Source: Lineus longissimus
Lineage: Eukaryota; Nemertea; Pilidiophora; Heteronemertea; Lineidae
DNA length: 64,000 bases
Assembly: GCF_910592395.1 (NCBI RefSeq)
Contig: NC_088308.1
Coordinates: 22,893,501 to 22,957,500 of the forward strand
Direction of reading: 5' to 3'
Made by a program: the position numbers and the translations under genes. Of this stretch, positions 1 through 12,100 are shown piece after piece. The number at the start of each line of letters is the position of its first letter. The first letter of the stretch is position 1. Below the pieces are notes generated by a model. That model ran no database searches. It worked only from the letters and a program-made list of their open reading frames with translations, and had not been told where the DNA came from.

Positions 1-2905
1 CCAACGTACATGAGGTGCTTCGTGACTGTCTTCAATAGGGATAGATTATGGTTCAAAGCGACTGTCATTGTGACGAATTGTGGCAGAACGCGATGCATCT
101 CTTATCATGATATGTCTTCCGTACGACCAGACAGTATAAGTTGTCCCCCGGTCACCAAACATGCTCAGACAATCAGCTGACAGTGGTTAGTTGTCCTATA
201 GTCTCTCCTTTAGCCGCCAATGTCGAATGTTAGGATGTGCCCCAGACAATTAAAACGATCTGATAACCAGGTGGCGGAGATTGTCCAATAGTCTCTCCTG
301 AAGTCTCTAATGCCCAATGGTACCTTTACTGTCTCTATGGCAAGGTCGGAATGGAGCCTGTCCACAGAAGTAAAGTCGAAAGGAAGCTCTACCAACGTAC
401 ATGAGGTGCTTCGTGACTGTCTTCAATAGGGATAGATTATGGTTCAAAGCGACTGTCAGTGTGACGAATTGTGGCAGAACGCGATGCATCTCTTATCAGG
501 ATATGTCTTCAATACGACCAGACAGTATAATTTGTCCCCCAGTCACCAAACATGCTCAGATAATCAGCTGACAGTGGTTAGTTGTTCTGTAGTCTCTCCT
601 GTCGTAGCCAATATCGAATGTTAGGATGTGCCCCAGACAACTAAAATGATCTGATAACCAGCTGATGGAGGTTGGCTGTCTAATAGTCTCTCCTGTAGTC
701 TCGAATGCCTAACTTTAGGTTGTGCCCAGGACAACCAACATGGTCTGATTAACCTACTAGTAGAGGTTGGTTGTTCTAGCCTCTCTTCTGCAGACTCTAA
801 TGCCCAATGTACCTGTACTCTCTCTATCTATGGCAAGGTCGGAATGGAGCCTGTCCACAGAAGAAAAGTCGGAAGGAAGCTCTACCAACGTACATGAGGT
901 GCTTCATGATTGTCTTCAATAGGATAGATTATGGTTCAAAGCGACTGTCATTGCGACGAATTGTGGCAGAACGCGATGCATCTCTTATCATGATATGTCT
1001 TCCGTACGACCAGACAGTATAAGTTGTCCCCCGGTCACCAAACATGCTCAGACAATCAGCTGACAGTGGTTAGTTGTCCTATAGTCTCTCCTTTAGCCGC
1101 CAATGTCGAATGTTAGGATGTGCCCCAGACAATTAAAACGATCTGATAACCAGGTGGCGGAGATTGTCCAATAGTCTCTCCTGAAGTCTCTAATGCCCAA
1201 TGGTACCTTTACTGTCTCTATGGCAAGGTCGGAATGGAGCCTGTCCACAGAAGTAAAGTCGAAAGGAAGCTCTACCAACGTACATGAGGTGCTTCGTGAC
1301 TGTCTTCAATAGGGATAGATTATGGTTCAAAGCGACTGTCAGTGTGACGAATTGTGGCAGAACGCGATGCATCTCTTATCAGGATATGTCTTCAATACGA
1401 CCAGACAGTATAATTTGTCCCCCAGTCACCAAACATGCTCAGATAATCAGCTGACAGTGGTTAGTTGTTCTGTAGTCTCTCCTGTCGTAGCCAATATCGA
1501 ATGTTAGGATGTGCCCCAGACAACTAAAATGATCTGATAACCAGCTGATGGAGGTTGGCTGTCTAATAGTCTCTCCTGTAGTCTCGAATGCCTAACTTTA
1601 GGTTGTGCCCAGGACAACCAACATGGTCTGATTAACCTACTAGTAGAGGTTGGTTGTTCTAGCCTCTCTTCTGCAGACTCTAATGCCCAATGTACCTGTA
1701 CTCTCTCTATCTATGGCAAGGTCGGAATGGAGCCTGTCCACAGAAGAAAAGTCGGAAGGAAGCTCTACCAACGTACATGAGGTGCTTCATGATTGTCTTC
1801 AATAGGATAGATTATGGTTCAAAGCGACTGTCATTGCGACGAATTGTGGCAGAACGCGATGCATCTCTTATCATGATATGTCTTCCGTACGACCAGACAG
1901 TATAAGTTGTCCCCCGGTCACCAAACATGCTCAGACAATCAGCTGACAGTGGTTAGTTGTCCTATAGTCTCTCCTTTAGCCGCCAATGTCGAATGTTAGG
2001 ATGTGCCCCAGACAATTAAAACGATCTGATAACCAGGTGGCGGAGATTGTCCAATAGTCTCTCCTGAAGTCTCTAATGCCCAATGGTACCTTTACTGTCT
2101 CTATGGCAAGGTCGGAATGGAGCCTGTCCACAGAAGTAAAGTCGAAAGGAAGCTCTACCAACGTACATGAGGTGCTTCGTGACTGTCTTCAATAGGGATA
2201 GATTATGGTTCAAAGCGACTGTCATTGTGACGAATTGTGGCAAAACGCGATGCATCTCTTATCAGGATATGTCTTCAATACGACCAGACAGTATAATTTG
2301 TCCCCCAGTCACCAAACATGCTCAGATAATCAGCTGACAGTGGTTAGTTGTTCTGTAGTCTCTCCTGTCGTAGCCAATATCGAATGTTAGGATGTGCCCC
2401 AGACAACTAAAATTATCTGATAACCAGCTGATGGAGGCTGGCTGTCTAATAGTCTCTCCTGTAGTCTCGAATGCCTAACTTTAGGTTGTGCCCAGGACAA
2501 CCAACATGGTCTGATTAACCTACTAGTGGAGGTTGGTTGTTCTAGCCTCTCTTCTGCAGACTCTAATGCCCATTAGTACCTTTACTCTCTCTATCTATGG
2601 CAAGGTCGGAATGGAGCCTGTCCACAGAAGTAAAGTCGAAAGGAAGCTCTACCAACGTACATGAGGTGCTTCGCGACTGTCTTCAATAGGGATAGATTAT
2701 GGTTCAAAGCGACTGTCATTGTGACGAATTGTGGCAGAACGCGATGCATCTCTTATCATGATATGTCTTCCGTACGACCAGACAGTATAAGTTGTCCCCT
2801 GGTCACCAAACATGCTAAGATAATCAGCTGACAGTGGTTAGTTGTCCTATAGTCTCTCCTTTAGCCGCCAATGTCGAATGTTAGGATGTGCCCAGACAAC
2901 TAAAA
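1..2905. repeat. 883-bp higher-order tandem satellite
   Basis: The sequence repeats with a period of exactly 883 bp (copies begin near 1, 884 and 1767, then a partial copy from 2650). Copies are nearly identical, differing by scattered single bases. Each 883-bp unit is a dimer of about 392 and 491 bp, because the same start (ccaacgtacatgaggtgctt) occurs near 1, 393 and 884. Inside the longer half, a motif of about 90-95 bp carrying 'agtctctcct' and 'gacaac' is itself repeated. The short open frames in each copy are by-products and show no protein-like features. The array continues beyond the left edge of the window. Confidence 0.95.
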
Positions 2906-3300
2906 TGATACCTTTACTGTCTCTATGGCAAGGTCAGATCGGAGCCTGTCTACAAAAGCTCCGCCAGAGTCAGATGGTCCTGATGTTGTCCCGGGTATAC
3001 GAGGTGCTTCACGGCTGTCTTCAAAAGGATTGATTATGGCACAGAGCGAATGTCTTTGTGTTGAAGTGTGGCAGAAATAGATGCTTTGCAACCCTCATAT
3101 CATGGTCTGTCTTCAATACGACAGGACAGAATAGGTTGTGTCGTGGACAACCAAAATGATCTGCTTACCGGCTGATGGAGGTTGGTTGTCTCATAATCTC
3201 TCCTCATTTCGGTTGTATGAGGCACAACTTAATATTCAGCATTGGCGGCTACTGGAGAGACTATAGAACAACCAACCACCGCCAGAAAGTCAACTGATCA
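2906..3300. repeat. Degenerate satellite edge with an inverted fragment
   Basis: From about 2906 the satellite decays. Parts of the 392/491-bp unit can still be read (for example 'ggaggttggttgtct' near 3178), but with many differences. From about 3211 to 3290 the match is to the opposite strand: 'ggcggctactggagagac' is the reverse complement of the satellite segment 'gtctctcctttagccgcc' with small changes. The array therefore ends in a divergent, inverted piece, as expected of old edge units that escape homogenisation. Confidence 0.7.
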
Positions 3301-6300
3301 TGTTGACGGAGCCACAAATGTGGACGATGAGAACGGCCTTTCGTATTGTCTTCTCCATGATTGTGACTGTCACTTATTCCCTTTTGTATCAGATGATACA
3401 TGTTACAGGCGGTCAGACGAACGTTCCACTCAAGTCTCCTACTAGATGTAGCTCATGTACCCTGTATAGACTCTCTGGGCAGCCCATTGTGTCATCCTAA
3501 TGGGGTCTCCTTAGGTTGAGGAATGAGGATGGTCCACTGCATACGGAGCGTAATGTACCCAAGGCAGGTGACGTACCAGAAGTGTGTGTCGCCCGTTTGG
3601 CCTGTGCAACAGGGCAAAGGACTCTCCCACCTCCAGAAGAGGTTCTTTCTGTCCCTTTGCTTTGAAGAGAAGCCCAACTTGGCCATCGGGACAACTCAAG
3701 TAGCCTATTTGAAGTCAAGTTCCCGACTTGAAATAGCTCCTCAACAATATCAGGACTCAGTCTCCTGCCCTTGGTTTACCCTCTAAATCCCAGTGAGCTA
3801 GATCAATACGATGAACGATGAGTTTTGGTCTTCTAAACTGGGAACTTCCACTTTCCAACATCAGCAGGCACTTGTGAGGACTAAAACTGGGTAGGCTGTA
3901 GGCTACTTTCCAATCTTATGAAATAACAGAAATAAATAAAAAAAAGTTTTTGAAAAAAGTTTTATAAATTACAATAGATAAGTTACAGTTAGAGTAACAT
4001 TAATGGAACCTAACAATAATCACATCTGGGGATAACAAGGGAAGTCAAACATGCAGGCAGGAATCAATATTTCATGATATCCCTTTTTCTGGTAGAGTTT
4101 CAAAGTGTTTTACTTGAGGATACAAATAAAAAAAGTCGGAAAAGAGCCCACACCCTATGCCACTAACTATACGTAACAAAAATGTCACCAGATTCTAACA
4201 TCTTTGAGTCACATCAGCATATCTAGAAGACCAACGGTATAGTTTGACAATGTTAATAATTGCTTTGCATGTGCTTTCCATTCAACAAACTATCTACATC
4301 CTATTGTAAGTACCCAACAACTACTTTCTTCTATCCAATTGTATAATATTAAAGTGACTAATATTGGGAATATCTATTCCCTTTCTATAAAACTATATAA
4401 GTGTACTGTAGACCACCAAATTTGCGCGGTTGTTACATGGATATATTTCTGGAGGTTTTGCCTCGAATCGCAAAAATATAAATCATGAAAATATATTTTT
4501 CTTTGGAAAAGGAAATGAAATTTCCCAATACCCAGTATAAACAAAAATCATGGAAAATTATATTTCTGTTGGAAATTTTCATTAATTGTTAAAGGGATAG
4601 CAAGTTTGGTGGTTTATACAGTATACGATGTACCTATCATTATGCAATTTCCAAGCAAAACCTTCAGCAATTATCATACCATTGCATGCATGTATAGCAA
4701 CATGTAACCAATTTGACCCCTAGCTCCAGCCTAGAGTCTCCGTTTAGAAGTGTTAACAAAAAGCGGTCTCCTCCTCTTGCCTGTAAACTTGCAATATCAG
4801 CTATCTCAATCAAACCTAGCAAAAAAGAAAAGAATGAAATCAGTGATGAGGACACATAGTATACTTTTGAAAATAAAGCAGTCACAGCTTATGCCTAAAT
4901 CCAACCGAGGCCTTATAATCATACACTGGATCCCGGGCCCAATTCTGATTTGCATCTGCAAGTATTCCCTCTCATTTCATTGGTTCTGCATCATTTCAAA
5001 CAGGTCAAATTAACCACCGGGATGAATCGAATTTACAAAGCCATGCTTTCTTCATTTTGGAGACCGAGCTTTATACCATAGTGACGAGATACAGTACTCA
5101 ACCTGATTGGGATTGTCTGAAGACAGGCTGATTTTCCAGTTCAGACAGATACCGACAAATTGTGACTCGCTCTACCAAAACTAGGCGCTTGTCGCATCTG
5201 AACTCGACAGGTTGATACGGACTTGTTGTTCATTTCCCTATTGTAGACCTTTTGCGCAATCTATTACCAACTGATTTGGTCACATTTCACAAAAGGTCTA
5301 CAATAGGGAAATGAACAACAAGTCCGTATCAACCTGTCAAGTTCAGATGCGACAAGCGCCTAGTTTTGGTAGAGCGGGTCACAATTTCAATACCAGGTAA
5401 AGAAAGCAAACGTGGTTCCACAGTCGAAGACAACTTTTGATTGACAATGTTGATTCCAGTGGGGCCTCTGGTTTGATTCTGTAATGTATTACAAGTCACC
5501 GAGTCTTGTTTGCAAGATAATCATTCCAAGATGGTCAGCAGATGCTTAACTTGAACTTCCAATGATATAGTTGTAGCCATCGTGCATAAGCATCTCAGGT
5601 TTTTTACATTCTCCAAGATTAATGTCACAAGCTACAAGTGGGATATCTAATGAAAAGAGGCAGGACAAGGCCAGGAATAGATCAGAAATTAGGGAATCAT
5701 TTAAAAACATTTCCATTCCTCCTTTTCTGATGGGAGGGCATCACAGAGAGTGGAGGGGTCTCTATTTTTAGTTTCACCTCAAATGATGAACTTCAATGGG
5801 ATGTCAGGTGCCTTTTAAATGAACCTCTTCCAAAGTGATCATGACAGCCCGGGGTTTGATTTCTCCCTCGTAATGTACTAAAATCTGACAAAGGTTCGCC
5901 AATCAGCAAAATCTCTGTTTATTATTTAAATATATATGTATGGTATATTTACAAAGTATATCAGATATATCAGCATCATCAATAAAAAAATCACTGTACC
6001 TCCTTAATACTGTGTGTCAAGGTACTTATCAAGTTGAGCAGAATTTTCATTACAAAAATATAGTATTTTGGTGGACAAATTTTCTATTGAAGTGAACAAA
6101 ATATGTTACTAAATAAAAAGAATAAACATCATTCCGCAAAAGATGGTAAGATTTGATAAATATTCAGTAGTCTATTACATGTAGTACACGTATTTACAAT
6201 CACTAATTCACGACAATTATTATGCATTTGAATAATTAGTATATTTGCATTGAAACAATGGTTGGAATGCTAAAACCCCCAGATTTACCAAATTTTAACT

Positions 6301-7956
6301 CAGAATCAACTAAAGGACTCCATATCCTGGGCAGTTTACACAACCCTTTCCAAGTATGTATTTATGGCTTTATAGTCAAGAGTAGCTACACTCTGGATGC
6401 AGTGCACGGGCTTGTTCCTCACCTTTTATGTACATGAAGGAGGTGAGAACAGGATGACGAATGGACTGCCTCAGGAGTTTAAGAGTAGCATGCTAATCTT
6501 GCTTCAGTATCAAACAATATTACATCGATCTGATGTATTACATTAGGAATTATGCATCTAACTGTCCACTTCACCTGGTTGGAATCATTTTATATCAATG
6601 ACTATTTACGATGTATAAGAGATTATCAAAAATTATGACAAACAAAAGCACATATTTTCTTCAATTTTATACCAGCAAATTGAACACAATCAAAAAGCGT
6701 AATGGTTTTATCAGTCGATTAGTTTCATTGTCCTCCAATAAAGGCTTTTTTCATGATTTCATAACACAATCTAGTCTATTCCAAGCATGTGTTCCAACAT
6801 GTTTAACATCAACAAGTAATCAAGACTCGCTTTTTCATATAATTCTTGAGTTAAATCATATATAGGTTTCAAGGCAGACAGACTGCTTTGGTCCAATTAA
6901 CCAATGTAAGGCCCAAGGTATCATGATTTTTCGCATTATTTTACAGGCCAGAAAATGGTACAATGGATCACATTGAAAAGCAAACAATCACAAAACTACC
7001 ACAGAAATAAAACTGTGAGGTTCAGAGCACAGTAGAACTTTCCATTGATGATATCAAGCCCTAAAAAAATGGCCACCTCTTTGAGAGATTACCATCACTA
7101 CCCTTAAATGAGAACGCTTCTGTACAGTCATGTGATCATCGAATGATTCAAATAGCTTCTGGAGCATCTCTGAATATACATCGATACATATAGAATCGCC
7201 CCATGTACAGAAACCTCATGAGAGTCAGCTCTGGCCGCTAGCAGTCTAGGTGATCGTCAAGGGAAGTTCTACTAGTACTATATGTCAATATAACTTACCG
7301 GTCTCCTCTCACACAAACTTTAAGTCTAAATGACGCAGACACATACACCTAATACACACATGCAGGAACAAATCCCAAATTCTACAAATGGCATACCCTT
7401 CAAGCAACATAATATACAATGTACATGTACCAGTAGTTGGTATTACCAGGTTTGTCATTAGGAGGATGCATGATCATTGACATTTTAGTTGGTTAGCAGA
7501 CGTACCAAAGGCCCTCCGGAAATACTTTCGTTTGGGATTCGTTTGGAAAGAAGGACAAAACATCCCACAACCTAACATGCAACAATTCAGCTCAACATGA
7601 AACAACATTGAAATAAAATAGTACGACACAAAGTTTTGTCACAGAATTCCTTTGTTTGTTTGTCTCTTTTAACTAAACACTGCTGATGACCCAAAATTTA
7701 TAATTAAGTACATTCGTTTTTCTATTTTTATGTTCTGTTCACATTATTATGGGCTCAGGAGCGCAAACTACATTGATCTTAGTGACACCTTTCTGATATA
7801 CAGTCAACCATTCACAGAGAGTGCTACATGTACATTCGGGTGATTTCCGGTGAATGCTACTTTTTGAAATTGATGACTGAAGTAATACAAAACACTTAAA
7901 TGTGACAAAGATGTACAGACACTTAAACACAAACAAGAACAAACATGCATATCATA
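3301..7956. other. Intergenic, no gene recognised
   Basis: AT-rich non-coding sequence. The open frames here are short, lack splice-site context and resemble no protein family I know. The only clear structure is the long inverted repeat at 5157-5387, listed separately. Confidence 0.6.
5157..5387. repeat. Near-perfect long inverted repeat (hairpin)
   Basis: Arms 5157-5254 and 5290-5387 are each 98 bp and are reverse complements with about two differences (actcgc/acccgc and aactcg/aacttg). They are separated by a loop of about 35 bp. The arms start and end with aaattgtg and cacaattt. The pentamer ATACC occurs just outside both ends in direct orientation, though a few bases off the arm ends, so it is only a weak hint of a target duplication. 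No transposase is encoded. It could be a foldback/MITE-type element or the source of a hairpin RNA. Confidence 0.85.
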
Positions 7957-8077
7957 TCATACCATAACAGGTGAAGTTTGTGAATTAGCACCATCAGATG
8001 CCGACGGGTACGGTTCCGCAATTATTACCATATTTGGCGGGAGTGTTGGCGGAATGTCACCATCGACCGCAGATTGC
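7957..8077 (-). CDS. Orphan candidate coding exon
   Basis: On the minus strand an acceptor (GATTGCAG) at 8078-8079 is followed by a 38-codon open frame that begins QSAVDGDIPPTLPP and ends with TGA at 7957-7959. The frame is proline-, acid- and serine-rich, and the stretch is richer in CpG than its surroundings. A donor-like GTATGA overlaps the stop, so it could also be an internal exon ending near 7963. Its entry phase (2) does not match the phase-1 end of the neighbouring SLC26A11 exons, so I could not attach it to that gene. It may belong to an alternative 3' end or to another gene. Confidence 0.3.
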
Positions 8078-8933
8078 CTGCAATCTAGAATACAAGATGT
8101 AACGTTCAATTATTGGTCAATTATCTATACACAACCATATAAGCTTCTTTATTAAATGAAGCAGGGAATTATTACAACAAAACTAACACCTCTATCAGAT
8201 TTGAAGCTCATAACACTCAGACTAATACATACAACATTTCATTTAACTCATTCAACTTTGTCATGTCCTCAATGTCACAGCGTCAAGCTGCAAAAAATAC
8301 CGTCAAGCTGCAAAAATAGCGCCAATACTCAAGTTGAGGCAGAGAAGGTGCAATTAATTCTGGTGCTTCAAAAATGGAAGTCCTTGACTTTCCCAATTAA
8401 CCTTATACAGGGTGTCCCAGTAGTCTGCCTATCGCCAGAGTTTATAGCAAATCAAACAAGGTAGCAAATGAATGTACACGCTGTCTTTTTCAATGAATGC
8501 AACTTTGTTGAGGGACACAATATAAAGCCCTGGGCCCTGTTGCTCAATCAACGTTAGCAAAAACGTCGGCGTTAAGTTATTACACTACAGTTTACTGAAG
8601 AGTACACCGCTTAGTTGAGCTTACTCTGGCATTTCCGAGGCTGATTGACTCACTGGGCCCTCGCATGCAAATGCCATGTGATATTATAAACTGTGGCATT
8701 TCCCAGGTGCCACACAGTTTTGCATAAACTTATTTCTGCAAATCTATCTACTCCCTGACCAAACCATTATCTTGTTGATATCATTATGCATGAATTTGAT
8801 TTCTGCTTTCTGAAATCAAGGAGTGAGACATTGGCCAAGAACATGATAACACCTAACAATATTTCTGGCACACAAATTTCATTTGAATGCTCAAACTGAC
8901 ACATTCTGTTCACCCGGAAACTTTGGCAGCACT

Positions 8934-8939
8934 TTTATT
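8934..8939 (-). promoter_or_regulatory. Candidate poly(A) signal of SLC26A11
   Basis: AATAAA on the minus strand (tttatt on plus), about 220 bases downstream of the SLC26A11 stop codon. Position and hexamer fit, but such hexamers are common in AT-rich DNA. Confidence 0.35.
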
Positions 8940-9158
8940 TGGCTGTTTTTTGTAATTCTATGGCATGATTTTGATTGAGTTTTTTGACAATCCTATAAAA
9001 ATAATTTCAATTATATCATGTTGATTTTCCTGCAGCCATACAGTCTGCAATGATCTGTTAACGCAAAAATAAAAGGCACGTCATAATTTCCGGGTCTACT
9101 GTATATAAATACAACACACAGAGAGAAGAGCTCATGATATGAGAGCACAGGCATGGGG

Positions 9159-12100
9159 CTATAATTCCAAGGGGTCAGTTTTTGAACTATAGGCACCATC
9201 GTGATTTATTGGCAGTAGCAGCCCATCACTGGCATGTTGTTGGTCTTCTTGGTCTTGCTCATCTGAAATTAGCGAGGCAAAATTAGTTGTGTCCAAAAAG
9301 AGATTAAAATGAGTTGAGGGTGCACTGTTTGCACAATAAATATTGTGAAAATTTTGTCGTCATAACAAAATAAACGATCGTTGAAAGTGACACAGTTTAT
9401 ATTATAGGCACCGCCTATTCATAGACCAGATCAGATTATGAACTGGGAAAACTGACAGCAACCTGGGGTGAGAGGTGGGAGGGGTCTATAATTCTCGTTG
9501 AACACTTATATTGCCTTCAAATAACCCAGGCAGAGCGATATATTTCAACAAAGTCACTATAAAAAACAGTCAGCGTTCTGAATATTGATTCAAATTTACT
9601 GTTAATACCAAACACTCAGTATAAGTGCCCATGATTATAAACGATTTTAGACTTTTTGATTCAGCTGCAAAGATCCCAATCACGATAAAATATGTGACAT
9701 GCAGAAAGGGTACAACCTTGCTTACATATCAGGTTCATCCATCTGAAAATGAAAAGCTCCAATGTTGGAAAACTATTCCAAATACAGATATGATGGAAAT
9801 GGCTAAAATGACAGGGACAGACTTGGTCCTGTACGCGTCAACTTAAACTCAAGAAAGTTAATTCAAGGTGTTTGAGCATTTTTCTTTAATTGTGATGCTA
9901 TTAAGCAGTCTTTAAATCAGTCATTTAGAACTAATAACTCAAAAATAATGTTATAATGTTAGTATGAGAGCATGAACACCCTTATTATTTTGGAATGCAA
10001 GCTATAGGAAATGAGGGCGAAAGCAGAGTGATAGTGTGTTTATACACCTGGACATAATTGGAGACATGAGGATGTCTCCCCTTGGTCTTCCATGCAACTA
10101 TTAAGGCCAGCGCATACCATGCAGTGTACCTAAGTTTTGGTCACAAGTGTCGGCAACTCACAAGACACAGAGGATATCTGTCAGAATTGTGGCTTTCAGT
10201 TATCGAGACTAGCCATTTGGACCTCGACTCTAGGTTGAGTCAGCTTTAAGCCATACAGCCCAAGGCATGAACTAAAGTTATTATCAGGCGCAATGCCCAG
10301 GCATGAGGTTCAATTTGGTGCAGCCAGTGACTGATTGAACCACATGGCTGCCTCATTATAGTGGCAATGCACGAGTTCAACTCTCTGTTTGGCTAGGGTT
10401 TGTTTGTGCTTATCTGTAAAACACACCAAGAGAGGTCAAAAACATTGCGTCAACTGTTTTAGACCAGGGAATGTTTTATGGGAACAAAGATCAGGAATGC
10501 TTCCTTATTCAGCCCTACAGGAATAACAGACATGTTGATTTCCTGATGAGGGAAACACATAGGTCACAATCACATCAATGGAACCATGTTCAAGTTGCCC
10601 TTCAGAAGTGAACACTTGAACAATCTGTGTAGAACGGATTTCTTGCAAAAAAAGGTGATTCTACAAGTACATGTACCTACTAACTACATCAGTGACATTC
10701 AATCAAGGTGCAGGTCTGCTGTTAGTATGAATAGAACAATCAGCTGTTATCTCAATGTGCACTGCACTTTTCTCTTATCCATGCAAAGGAACAGTCCAAA
10801 GCATACAGTTAAGTCAACTGGTGACAGCCCCGCACGAAGTGGACAACAACGTTCAAAGCCAAGACTTCTGCTGAAGAATTTGTTTACAATGTACATTGAG
10901 AAGCGAGGCAGTATATGATACCAGTGGGACAATTAGAGAGAGATTGTAGGGTTGGGGGAGGAAAGACTTTATAGGCAGGGTTATAAATGACTAAGGACAG
11001 TCAATTTGCATGTTTCGTGTCGAGCACGAGGACTGCATATTTACAAGGATATGAGAAAAGCTAGAGGTGGATTGAGTTCACATTACCCAAAGTATGCCTG
11101 AATCACTGTGCATGCATGTTCACAACTGGTAGAACTCTTTTTTTTTAAGGGCTTCAAATTCAGTCAACATGGCTTGCTAGATGCTCTGCCTGATTTTGAA
11201 CTACTGAATGTGTCTGTGCAAGAATAAATGGCAGTAAGACCTCTCATTAGGAAATTTGTTCACAGAACATCAGATAATTTTGTGGTGATAAGTCTTAGTG
11301 ATCCAGGCAATTGTCGGGGGAAGTGAACGTGAACTTGAGCGTTGTGCACAGGGCAAGCAGCAGAGGATGCCAATAGGAATGTGTTGCACACCGTGTCAAT
11401 GGGTTGGTCACACAGTACCAGATTCGTTCAACGAACCGGAGACCTGTCTTAACAGACCTGCATCATTCATCGAACCTGTGACATGTCTCAACCGATCTGA
11501 TCCCAGCAATGACTGACCCGCGTCGACGTCATGTGTTTCTGAAATCAATCAAGTCACATACAGAGAAGTTAGCAAGGAGGCTCATTGTGGGTGAGGCCCT
11601 GTGGCAGATCCAGATATTATGGAACCTAGAGAGCCCCAATGGTTAGATCTTGGAAATGAGGGGGTCCAAGCCGTAAAAGAAAGAATAACATGCAGGTTAC
11701 TATTACCAATTAAATAAACTTGAATCCAATTTGAATTCAACAAAAAATTTTATTCCAAAGATAAGGTTCTACGTGAAGCATGAATATTGTGGCTTGATGT
11801 TTTCTAAAAAAAAGACCAAAAACCACGACGTACCCCTTTAAGCTTCATGCACAGAACTGGAAGTGACCTTTTTTTTTCATTTAAAATATATGAACAAGGT
11901 TTACCTTCAATCATAGTCCATGCTTCAGTGATCGTCCCCGCATGACGGAAGTGGGGTAATTCTGATTTTAGGAAAGTGTCAAGAAGGTCAGTCTGAAAAA
12001 GAAGAAAGCATCAGTTGGAGCAGTAAAGAGAGACTTCTTCTTCTTGTGACACAAACAGGTTTGTATGTAATTATTACCAAATATACTGATGAAATCCTAT

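Noticed and set aside
210-2390. Short open frames of 60-71 codons repeated every 883 bp on both strands
   Set aside because: They exist because the satellite repeats. They have no start context, splice sites or protein-like motifs.
8531-8665. Possible MITE bounded by 'gggccctgttgctcaatca' and 'tgattgactcactgggccct'
   Set aside because: The termini are only loosely inverted and no target duplication is visible.
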